Positions 1 through 5,222 of a stretch of 5,222 bases of DNA are shown here, piece by piece (positions within the stretch are counted from its first letter, which is position 1; each line of letters begins with the position of its first letter). Below the pieces are notes generated by a model that had not been told where the DNA came from, made no database searches, and saw nothing but the letters and a program-made list of their open reading frames with translations. Source of the stretch: Candidatus Coatesbacteria bacterium RBG_13_66_14 (lineage in GTDB: Bacteria > RBG-13-66-14); the NCBI GenBank assembly GCA_001774505.1, contig MFAF01000043.1, forward strand, positions 1 to 5,222, written 5' to 3'. The position numbers and the translations under genes are program-made.

Positions 1-1361
1 CGCCAGTTGATTAAAATGCCCTCGTCGGTCGCGCCCGCGCCGAAGTCAACGATGTCCACCCCGCCGCCCAGGTCCACGTCGAAGTACCAGTCCATGTCCA
101 CGGACCAGTACTCTTCACCCTCGGCCACCGATTTTACACGCCAATATATGCGGTCCCCATCATCGATTCCATCGGTTATCTGATATTCGGAGTCGTCTAT
201 ACCTGTGACTTCGTTATAGGTCTCGAAGTCCGGATCGGTCCCCCACCAGAGGATGTAGGACTCGTGACCGGGTACGGGCGAGTCCTCCCAATTCAGGAGC
301 GGCGTCAAAGTAGTAATTACTTCACCCTTCTCCGGTTCCAGGAGGTGGAAGCCGTTGGGGTCCCAACGGGCGTACATGAGATAATCGCTTAAACCCATGT
401 AACTGATGTGTGGTAAATCATTCGAATCCACTGCGATGGATGCAAATCCGTACCAATTTCCATCTGTCGGGGCGACAGTCTCGACGAGCCACTGCGAGCC
501 GTCCCAATGAGCGTATTTAATAGTGTCATTGTCGGCGTCGAAGTAACTTATGTGGGGCCTGTCCTGTGAATCCAGCGCCAAGTCTGCCTCACGTCCCACA
601 TCCCCGATATAATCCACTGTCTCTTTATTGTCGATATCGTAGATGTAGCACAAATTCGCATTGTTGTTGTAGTAGGCGACGTGCATTCTGCCCGCTGAAT
701 CCAGGGCGAGGGAGTTAAATCTACCGCCTCCGTCCAGAGTAAACACCTGCCAGTTCGAGCCGTTCCAGTACCTGTATTTCAAACATTCGTTATATGGTTC
801 CGACCAGTAGTACGTGATGTGGGGGTGGTCGGAGGAATCCAAGATCAGGGAGACGTTACCGCTCTCGATATCGTAGTCCCACTCATACTGCCAATGGGCT
901 CCATCCCAGTAAATGTAGCACAGGAAATAATCCATGCCGGCTGCAACATGAGGCCGGTCGAGGACGTCTAAAGCGAGAGATGTGTATGGATTTCCCCAAC
1001 AATCACTGAGCAATCCGCGCAAAATCCACTGTTCACCGTTCCATTCAGCGTACTTAGCACCACACTCGGCATACCAAAATGTATACGATATGCATGGTCT
1101 GTCGAGTGAATTGAATACGAGAGAAGGATCAATACCGGTTACTCCATATTCATCATCCACAAGTTCATCATGCCATTGTTCATTGTCCAAACTTGCGTAT
1201 CTGAGAACCATGTCCCCCTGATAGGCGATGTGGGGGCAGTCACTCGAATCGATTGCTATCGAGGTGGAATCCGTGTCAACCTCGTCCACCGTCTCGATCC
1301 GCCAGGCGCCGGCGAGGGCCGCCGCGGCGAAACACACCACCAGGGCAGTCAATTTACGCAT
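1..1361 (-). CDS. Secreted seven-repeat beta-propeller-like protein with fibronectin-III-like module, 3' end outside window
   Basis: This is an open frame of 453 codons with no stop, running off the left edge, so the C-terminus is missing. The start is the ATG at 1361, chosen because a strong GGAGG-type ribosome site lies 6 bases upstream and a signal peptide follows directly (MRKL, hydrophobic core, cleavage near ALAGA at residues 15-19). Residues 32-321 hold seven copies of a motif close to S-L-A-L-D-S-x-D-R-P-H-I-S-Y, each followed by K-Y-A-x-W-D-G-x-x-W. Residues 340-430 look like a fibronectin-III domain, with P-L-L-N-W early and Y-W-R-V-K late. A new module begins at about 435 (VDIVDFGAGATDEGILINW); from memory this resembles regions preceding C-terminal sorting or FlgD-like domains in FCB-group secreted proteins. 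No catalytic motif is visible. Likely role: a surface or extracellular binding protein; substrate unknown. The gene has its own candidate promoter behind the purA terminator. Confidence 0.88.
   Translation of the reverse strand, partial: MRKLTALVVCFAAAALAGAWRIETVDEVDTDSTSIAIDSSDCPHIAYQGDMVLRYASLDNEQWHDELVDDEYGVTGIDPSLVFNSLDRPCISYTFWYAECGAKYAEWNGEQWILRGLLSDCWGNPYTSLALDVLDRPHVAAGMDYFLCYIYWDGAHWQYEWDYDIESGNVSLILDSSDHPHITYYWSEPYNECLKYRYWNGSNWQVFTLDGGGRFNSLALDSAGRMHVAYYNNNANLCYIYDIDNKETVDYIGDVGREADLALDSQDRPHISYFDADNDTIKYAHWDGSQWLVETVAPTDGNWYGFASIAVDSNDLPHISYMGLSDYLMYARWDPNGFHLLEPEKGEVITTLTPLLNWEDSPVPGHESYILWWGTDPDFETYNEVTGIDDSEYQITDGIDDGDRIYWRVKSVAEGEEYWSVDMDWYFDVDLGGGVDIVDFGAGATDEGILINW
348..1304 (-). 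repeat. Seven tandem degenerate repeats (propeller blades) within the secreted protein
   Basis: Core motifs fall at residues 32-47, 78-93, 126-141, 169-184, 215-230, 258-273 and 306-321, so the period is 43-48 residues. The best copies are EADLALDSQDRPHISY and FASIAVDSNDLPHISY; the most worn is the second, DPSLVFNSLDRPCISY. After each core comes a Tyr/Trp-rich strand such as IKYAHWDGSQWLVETV. The first residues of the mature protein, WRIETV (20-25), match the final strand of a repeat (QWLVETV), as expected where the ring closes by pairing N- and C-terminal strands. The repeat is clear only at protein level, so it is old divergence rather than a recent DNA duplication. Confidence 0.85.
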
Positions 1362-1367
1362 CGGCCG

Positions 1368-1376
1368 ACCTCCTCC
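1368..1376 (-). promoter_or_regulatory. Ribosome binding site of the secreted propeller protein
   Basis: Read on the minus strand, GGAGGAGGT lies 6 bases before the ATG at 1361. This is a near-ideal anti-16S match and fixes the start. Confidence 0.85.
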
Positions 1377-1386
1377 ATCACATTGT

Positions 1387-1415
1387 AATATACAACATTT
1401 ATACCTGCCCGGCAA
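1387..1415 (-). promoter_or_regulatory. Candidate sigma70-type promoter of the secreted propeller protein
   Basis: On the minus strand, TTGCCG (1415-1410) and TATATT (1392-1387) are 17 bases apart, matching the -35 box at 4 of 6 and the -10 box at 5 of 6 positions. The expected start of transcription is near 1380, giving a leader of about 20 bases that carries little more than the ribosome site. It begins 6 bases beyond the T-run of the purA terminator, so the gene appears to be transcribed on its own. Bacteroidetes-like lineages use a different -10 consensus, so the call depends on the host's sigma factor. Confidence 0.5.
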
Positions 1416-1420
1416 GGCGT

Positions 1421-1453
1421 AAAAAAGCGGCGCTCCACTGCACCGCCTTTTTT
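1421..1453 (-). terminator. Rho-independent terminator downstream of purA
   Basis: On the minus strand GCGGTGC, a loop AGTGGA, then GCGCCGC form a 7-bp stem (one T-G wobble), followed at once by six T (1426-1421). Six A (1453-1448) precede the stem, separated by one base. It begins about 31 bases past the purA stop codon. Because A and T runs flank both sides, the structure could also stop transcription arriving on the plus strand, but no plus-strand gene ends here. Confidence 0.85.
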
Positions 1454-1483
1454 CGCGCAAAGAAGCAGGGGCCGGGTCGTGTG

Positions 1484-2758
1484 CTAGAAAACCTCCTCGA
1501 GCCAGATGATCTGGTCGCGGCGCTGGCCCACGCTTATCCCCGCCACGGGCACACCGCAGCCCTCCTCGATGAAGCGCAGGTACGCCTGGGCCTTTTTCGG
1601 CAGGTCGTCCCAGGAGGTGATGCCCGAGGTGTCGGTCTTCCAGCCGGGGAGGGTTTCGTAAATCGGCTCCGCCTCGGCCAGGAGCGACACGGGGAGCGGC
1701 ATCTCATTGAAAATTTTCTCCCGGAGCCGGTACGCCGTGCAGACCGGGATCTCGGCGAGCTCGTCCAGTACGTCGAGCTTGGAGACCACGGCGCCGTGGA
1801 GGCCGTTGACCCGGGCGGCCAGGCGCAGGGGGACGAGGTCCAGCCAGCCGCAGCGCCGGGGGCGTCCCGTGGAGCGGCCGTACTCGTAGCCCCGCTCGCG
1901 CAGGTACTCGCCGGTGGAATTGGAGAGTTCGGTGGGGAAGGGGCCCTCGCCCACCCGGGTGAGGTAGGCCTTGACCACGCCCAGGGCGTAATCCAACTGG
2001 TCCAGGCCCACGCCGGAGCCGATGGCGGCGAAGGGGGCCACCGGGTTGGAGCTGGTGACGAAAGGATAGGTGCCGAAGTCCACGTCCAGGAGGCTCCCCT
2101 GGGCGCCCTCGAAGAGGACGTTCTTCCCCTCGGCGATGTAGCCGTTGATTAAAAGCGAAGTGTCCACGATGAAGGGGGCCAGGCGCTTCCCCGCTTCGGT
2201 CAGTTGTCCGTAGACCTCTTCCATCGGCGGGTAAACGCCTGCGCCGGTCCAGCGGGCGCGGTAGGCGTAGGCGGCCTCGAGCTTGGCCCGCAGGTCCTTA
2301 GCGTCCAGGAGGTCCTCGACGCGGACGCCGTAGCGGGCGTACTTGTCGCAGTAGGCGGGGCCGATGCCGCGGCGGGTGGTGCCGATGGGTGAGGACGACG
2401 AGTCCTCGAGGGCGCCGTCGGCCGCCTTGTGGTGGGGCAGCACCAGATGGGCGAAGCCGGACACGAAGAGCCGGTCGGCGAGGTCTATCCCCCGCCGCCG
2501 GAGGTCGTCGTACTCGTCCAGGAGCAGCCCGGCGTCCACCACGCAGCCGTTGCCGATGACGCAGGCCGCCCCCTCCCGCACCGCCCCCGAGGGGACGAGG
2601 TGCAGCACGTACTCCTCCCGGGCGACGACGATGGTGTGGCCGGCGTTGGCCCCGCCGTTGAAGCGGACCACCATGTCGGCCCGGGCCGACAGGCAATCCA
2701 CCACTTTTCCCTTGCCCTCGTCGCCCCACTGCGCGCCCACGACTACGATAGTGGACAT
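1484..2758 (-). CDS. purA: Adenylosuccinate synthetase
   Basis: Cytosolic enzyme joining IMP and aspartate with GTP hydrolysis to give adenylosuccinate, the first committed step from IMP to AMP. The 424-residue product is of usual family length. Visible motifs: the P-loop GAQWGDEGKGK at 8-18 with catalytic Asp13; NGGANAGHT at 34-42 with catalytic His41; IGTTRRGIGPAY at 125-136; FEGAQG at 216-221; TRVGEGPFPTEL at 267-278; STGRPRRCGW at 296-305; guanine-binding SKLD at 326-329; and RRDQI near the end. The ATG at 2758 is chosen because the family N-terminus (MSTIVVVG) begins there and a Shine-Dalgarno site is just upstream; the frame stays open to 2866, but the extra 36 residues have no counterpart in the family. 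Slightly atypical stretches are 239-252 and GQRRD at 411-415, where a Pro is common. The gene appears monocistronic, with its own promoter and terminator. Confidence 0.98.
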   Translation of the reverse strand: MSTIVVVGAQWGDEGKGKVVDCLSARADMVVRFNGGANAGHTIVVAREEYVLHLVPSGAVREGAACVIGNGCVVDAGLLLDEYDDLRRRGIDLADRLFVSGFAHLVLPHHKAADGALEDSSSSPIGTTRRGIGPAYCDKYARYGVRVEDLLDAKDLRAKLEAAYAYRARWTGAGVYPPMEEVYGQLTEAGKRLAPFIVDTSLLINGYIAEGKNVLFEGAQGSLLDVDFGTYPFVTSSNPVAPFAAIGSGVGLDQLDYALGVVKAYLTRVGEGPFPTELSNSTGEYLRERGYEYGRSTGRPRRCGWLDLVPLRLAARVNGLHGAVVSKLDVLDELAEIPVCTAYRLREKIFNEMPLPVSLLAEAEPIYETLPGWKTDTSGITSWDDLPKKAQAYLRFIEEGCGVPVAGISVGQRRDQIIWLEEVF

Positions 2759-2760
2759 GT

Positions 2761-2767
2761 TCACCTC
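2761..2767 (-). promoter_or_regulatory. Ribosome binding site of purA
   Basis: GAGGTGA on the minus strand ends two bases before the ATG at 2758, with five bases between GAGG and the start codon. It decides between this start and the longer open frame reaching to 2866. Confidence 0.8.
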
Positions 2768-2769
2768 GT

Positions 2770-2821
2770 GACCGGTCGTCGGTCTGTTTCCCGTTCCCTG
2801 AAAAACACCCGGTCGGTGTTT
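2770..2821 (-). promoter_or_regulatory. purA leader with two small hairpins and a repeated GACCG element
   Basis: On the minus strand, hairpin A (2821-2803) is AAACACC, loop GACCG, GGTGTTT, running into five T in all (2805-2801), so it looks like a weak terminator. Hairpin B (2784-2770) is GACCG, loop ACGAC, CGGTC, ending three bases before the purA Shine-Dalgarno site. The loop of A is identical to the 5' arm of B, so the CGGTC arm of B could instead pair with the loop of A. This is compatible with transcriptional or translational control of purA, but the stems are only 5-7 bp. The hairpins are seen in the sequence; control is inferred. Confidence 0.35.
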
Positions 2822-2837
2822 GGCGCAAAACCGCGTA

Positions 2838-2866
2838 ATCCTACCACGAAGGCCGCGGCGGGGCAA
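2838..2866 (-). promoter_or_regulatory. Candidate purA promoter
   Basis: On the minus strand TTGCCC (2866-2861) and TAGGAT (2843-2838) are spaced by 17 bases. The bases before the -10 box are TGG, giving an extended -10 (TG-n). The predicted transcript starts near 2831, with a leader of about 73 bases. AT-rich runs lie upstream (near 2873-2879 and 2895-2901). Confidence 0.5.
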
Positions 2867-2869
2867 GGG

Positions 2870-2882
2870 CGGAATTATTCCG
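2870..2882. promoter_or_regulatory. 13-bp inverted repeat, possible operator between divergent promoters
   Basis: CGGAAT-T-ATTCCG is a perfect palindrome with 6-bp arms around one base. Its centre is about 45 bases upstream of the predicted purA transcription start and about 67 bases from the -10 box of the rightward promoter. That position suits a dimeric regulator acting on either gene. I do not recognise it as the site of a named regulator. Confidence 0.3.
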
Positions 2883-2939
2883 GCCGCATCTGGTTAAAAT
2901 TGCGCGACTTGGCTCCCGTCGGACTTCTGACCCCGAACG

Positions 2940-2948
2940 TGTTATACT
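2940..2948 (+). promoter_or_regulatory. Candidate extended -10 promoter of the TPR protein gene
   Basis: TGTTATACT combines the extended TG-n element with a -10 box matching TATAAT at 5 of 6 positions. No good -35 box sits 16-19 bases upstream (the bases there are close to CGGACT), as is usual for extended -10 promoters. Transcription would start near 2955, about 40 bases before the proposed ATG. Confidence 0.5.
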
Positions 2949-2993
2949 ATGTGCAAGTATGGGGCTGATGCGAACCCCTCCGAAGTGTTCAAA

Positions 2994-5222
2994 ATGAAGC
3001 TATCCGCGACAGCCGGATGGGTGTTGTTTTTGTGCACCGTTTTCACGGTGCCGGCGTCCGCCCGCGTTGAAACGGAGGAGTTCTACGGCCGGGGGCTCTT
3101 CGGTGTAACCGAGCTGCTGGCCACGCCCGAGGCGCTGCTGGGCGCCGACTCCGAGGCGCTCTTCCTCCTCGGTTCGGCGGAACTGGCCGAGGGCTCCCCC
3201 GAGCTGGCCACGCACCACCTCGAGCTTCTCATCCTCAACGATCCCACCGACCGCCGCCTGGAGCAGTCGCTCTTTTCGGTGGGTCAGGGCTACCGCGCCA
3301 CGGGCCGCCACGCGCGGGCCGCGGCGAGCTTCCGCGGCGCCGCGCGCGTCACCACCGACGCGAATACGCGCCGGCTTTCCCTCTACTACCTGGGTGACAG
3401 CCTCTACGCCCTGGGGGACTATCCGGCGGCGCTCCGGGCCTACCGGGAAATCGAACGCGAGTACGAGCCGACCTGGAGGCTCTACCTGGCGCTGGCCCAG
3501 ACCCAGCTCCAACTGGAGGATACGGCCGGGGCCGAGGTGAGCCTGGGCCGGGCCGGCGAGCTCTGCGACGAGCCCACCTGGCGCGGGCAGATGAGTTACT
3601 GGCGGGGCCGCACCCTCATCGCCCTCGGGGACTATACCGGGGCGGCGGCGGCTTTCAACCGGTCCCTCGCCGATTCGCCCCACGGCCTGGAGGCGGAGGT
3701 CCTCTACGAGCGCGGGCTGGTCCTATGCGCCCTGGGCGAGTACGCCGAGGCCGCGGACAACCTCCGCGACGCCCTGGGCTGGAAGGAGTTCGAGCCCGAG
3801 AGGGATGCCGTCGCCCGCTTCTATATGGGTTACGCCTCGTACGAGGCCGGCGAGTACGCCGCCGCGGAGGCCGCGGCCGCCGGTCTCACGGACGACCCCC
3901 GTTGGGGTGAGGCGGCCGGGTGGCTCCTGGCCGAGGCCGCTTACGCCGGGGGGGATTACGCGGTGGGGGCCGACGCCTTCGCCCGCATCGCCGGGAACGG
4001 CGGGGAGGGGGCCGACACCGCCCGGTTCAAGGCCGGCCTTTGCCTCTACCGCCAGCGGGACTACGCCGCCGCCGAGGGGTGCTTCGCCGACCTGGACGGG
4101 ACGGAGCTCGCCGGCCTGTCCGCGTACTGGCACGGGATGGCGGTGCTGCGTCAGGGGCGCGCCTCGGAGGCCGCCCTTTTCCTGGAGACCGTCGCCGCCG
4201 GTGACGGCGGTCTGGCCGACGACGCCCTATTGGAGCTGGCCCGGATGGATTTCCGCTCGGGTGGCGACACCCGGACCATCGAGCGGTTCGACGAGTTCCT
4301 TGGGCGCTTCCCCTCGAGCGACCTCGCCCCGCTGGCCCTGTACGGGCGGGCGCAGGCTTACGTCAGGTCGGGTCAACACGAACGGGGACAGCGGGACTAC
4401 GCCCAGCTCGCCCGGCTCTACCCCGCCGACGAGCTGGCCGATGACGCCCTGTACCTCGTGGCACAGGCCCACTTCGAGACCGGGCGCTACGCCGAGGCGC
4501 TCCCCGAGTTCGACCGCCTCCTGGCGGCCTACCCCGACTCGGGCTATTACGACTACGCCCGCCTGCGCATCGCCGACTGCCGCTACGGTCTGGGGGAATA
4601 CGACCGGGCCTACATCCTCTATTCCAACCTCACGGCGGAGAGCCGGATAACCGAGGTGGTGGACGACGCGGCCTACGGCGTGGAGCTCGCCGCCTGGCGG
4701 AGGGGAAGGTATCCCGACGTGGCGGCGGCGACGGAGGCCTACCTGGCCCACCGGCCCCGGAGCTACCTGGCCCCGGAGCTCACGCTGATGCTGGCCCGCA
4801 ACCACCGGGATTTGGGTGATCTCGATGGCGCCATCGGTCTCTACGGCCGCATCCTCGCGGATTACGGCGAATCCCCCGAGGCGGCCGAGGCCACGCGGGA
4901 GCTGGCCCGGTGCTACCGCAAGACCGGCGAACTGGACGAGGCGCTCGCCCTCCTGCTCGAGGCGCTGTCCGCCGGCACCTCCGACCCGGTCCGCGCCGGG
5001 CTCCACTTCGAGGTCGCCCAGATCGCCCGGGAGCTCGGCGACTACGAACGCGCCATCCTCCACTACTCGAGCGTCGTCAACGGCTACCCCGGGAGCTTGA
5101 GCTACGTCCCGGCCCTCTACGAGCTGGCCTCGTGCTACAAGGAGATCCGCTTCCTCTCCTCGGCCCGCGACATCCTGGACCGGCTCCTGGCCCTCGATTC
5201 GGCCGACGGATACCGGGACCGG
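2994..5222 (+). CDS. Exported TPR-repeat protein, 3' end outside window
   Basis: This is an open frame of 743 codons with no stop, cut by the right edge. The first residues form a Sec signal peptide: MKLSA, a hydrophobic core, then PASA at 20-23 with cleavage likely after Ala23. No lipobox is present, so the mature protein is probably periplasmic rather than lipid-anchored. From about residue 54 onward it is almost all TPR-like helix pairs, about 19 units of 30-40 residues. Many carry the turn LGDY, GEY or GRY followed by A-x-A, as in YYLGDSLYALGDYPAALRAY (131-150) and LVAQAHFETGRYAEALPEF (488-506). The family resemblance is to the TPR parts of YbgF/CpoB- and BamD-like envelope proteins, which are scaffolds rather than enzymes. 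No catalytic domain is seen. The start is uncertain: no clear Shine-Dalgarno site precedes it, and in-frame GTG (2985) and ATG (2949) codons lie upstream. The ATG at 2994 gives the most normal signal peptide. The gene diverges from purA. Its partner is unknown. Confidence 0.9.
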   Translation, partial: MKLSATAGWVLFLCTVFTVPASARVETEEFYGRGLFGVTELLATPEALLGADSEALFLLGSAELAEGSPELATHHLELLILNDPTDRRLEQSLFSVGQGYRATGRHARAAASFRGAARVTTDANTRRLSLYYLGDSLYALGDYPAALRAYREIEREYEPTWRLYLALAQTQLQLEDTAGAEVSLGRAGELCDEPTWRGQMSYWRGRTLIALGDYTGAAAAFNRSLADSPHGLEAEVLYERGLVLCALGEYAEAADNLRDALGWKEFEPERDAVARFYMGYASYEAGEYAAAEAAAAGLTDDPRWGEAAGWLLAEAAYAGGDYAVGADAFARIAGNGGEGADTARFKAGLCLYRQRDYAAAEGCFADLDGTELAGLSAYWHGMAVLRQGRASEAALFLETVAAGDGGLADDALLELARMDFRSGGDTRTIERFDEFLGRFPSSDLAPLALYGRAQAYVRSGQHERGQRDYAQLARLYPADELADDALYLVAQAHFETGRYAEALPEFDRLLAAYPDSGYYDYARLRIADCRYGLGEYDRAYILYSNLTAESRITEVVDDAAYGVELAAWRRGRYPDVAAATEAYLAHRPRSYLAPELTLMLARNHRDLGDLDGAIGLYGRILADYGESPEAAEATRELARCYRKTGELDEALALLLEALSAGTSDPVRAGLHFEVAQIARELGDYERAILHYSSVVNGYPGSLSYVPALYELASCYKEIRFLSSARDILDRLLALDSADGYRDR

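Noticed and set aside
1253..2152. 299-codon open frame on the plus strand, opposite purA
   Set aside because: It lies antisense to an unmistakable purA, has Arg/Pro/Gly/Ala-rich low-complexity content, and contains the purA terminator. It is a product of high GC content.
2823..2836. GCGCAAAACCGCGT, resembling a gammaproteobacterial PurR box
   Set aside because: It is 14 rather than 16 bases long, has poor symmetry in the centre, and that regulator is not expected in this kind of organism.
2759..2866. 36-residue N-terminal extension of PurA
   Set aside because: The family N-terminus starts at the ATG at 2758, which has a Shine-Dalgarno site. The extension would cover the promoter and leader and resembles no targeting sequence.
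2961..2978. GGGG...CCCC possible hairpin in the TPR gene leader
   Set aside because: Only four base pairs around a ten-base loop; likely chance in GC-rich DNA.
3805..4650. 281-codon plus-strand frame within the TPR gene
   Set aside because: Shifted frame of the TPR coding region with Pro/Ser/Thr/Arg-rich content and no domain; the TPR frame is continuous across it.
3000..5063. Three long minus-strand open frames (3000-3683, 3723-4133, 4227-5063)
   Set aside because: All mirror the TPR gene, lack ribosome sites or recognisable domains, and consist of Gly/Val/Arg/Glu-rich sequence expected opposite Ala/Glu/Leu-rich GC-rich codons.

Overview
The window reads as chromosomal DNA of a GC-rich, Gram-negative-type bacterium. 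It holds three protein genes and two short intergenic regions. Two of the genes run off the window edges. The long secreted repeat protein with a C-terminal fibronectin-like part, beside a very long periplasmic-type TPR protein, resembles gene content of uncultured FCB-related candidate phyla (Coatesbacteria or Eisenbacteria-like lineages). That placement is a low-confidence inference from style, not from any marker comparison.

Layout. Positions 1-1361 (minus) carry the 5' part of a secreted protein: a signal peptide, seven degenerate repeats of about 45 residues that look like a seven-bladed beta-propeller, a fibronectin-III-like module, and the start of a further C-terminal domain cut off by the window edge. 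Positions 1362-1483 hold its Shine-Dalgarno site and a sigma70-like promoter, next to the rho-independent terminator of the upstream gene. Positions 1484-2758 (minus) are a complete purA, adenylosuccinate synthetase. Positions 2759-2993 form a divergent intergenic region with the purA promoter and a hairpin-containing purA leader, a 13-bp inverted repeat, and an extended -10 promoter facing right. Positions 2994-5222 (plus) encode the first 743 residues of an exported protein built almost wholly of TPR-like helical repeats.

The genes do not look like one pathway. purA is a housekeeping enzyme of AMP synthesis, with its own promoter and terminator. Its two neighbours are envelope or secreted proteins, each with its own candidate promoter. 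I see no mobile element, CRISPR array, RNA gene or defence-type cassette. The points most worth a second look are the propeller protein with its mosaic base composition, and the small symmetric structures in the purA leader and the divergent promoter region.
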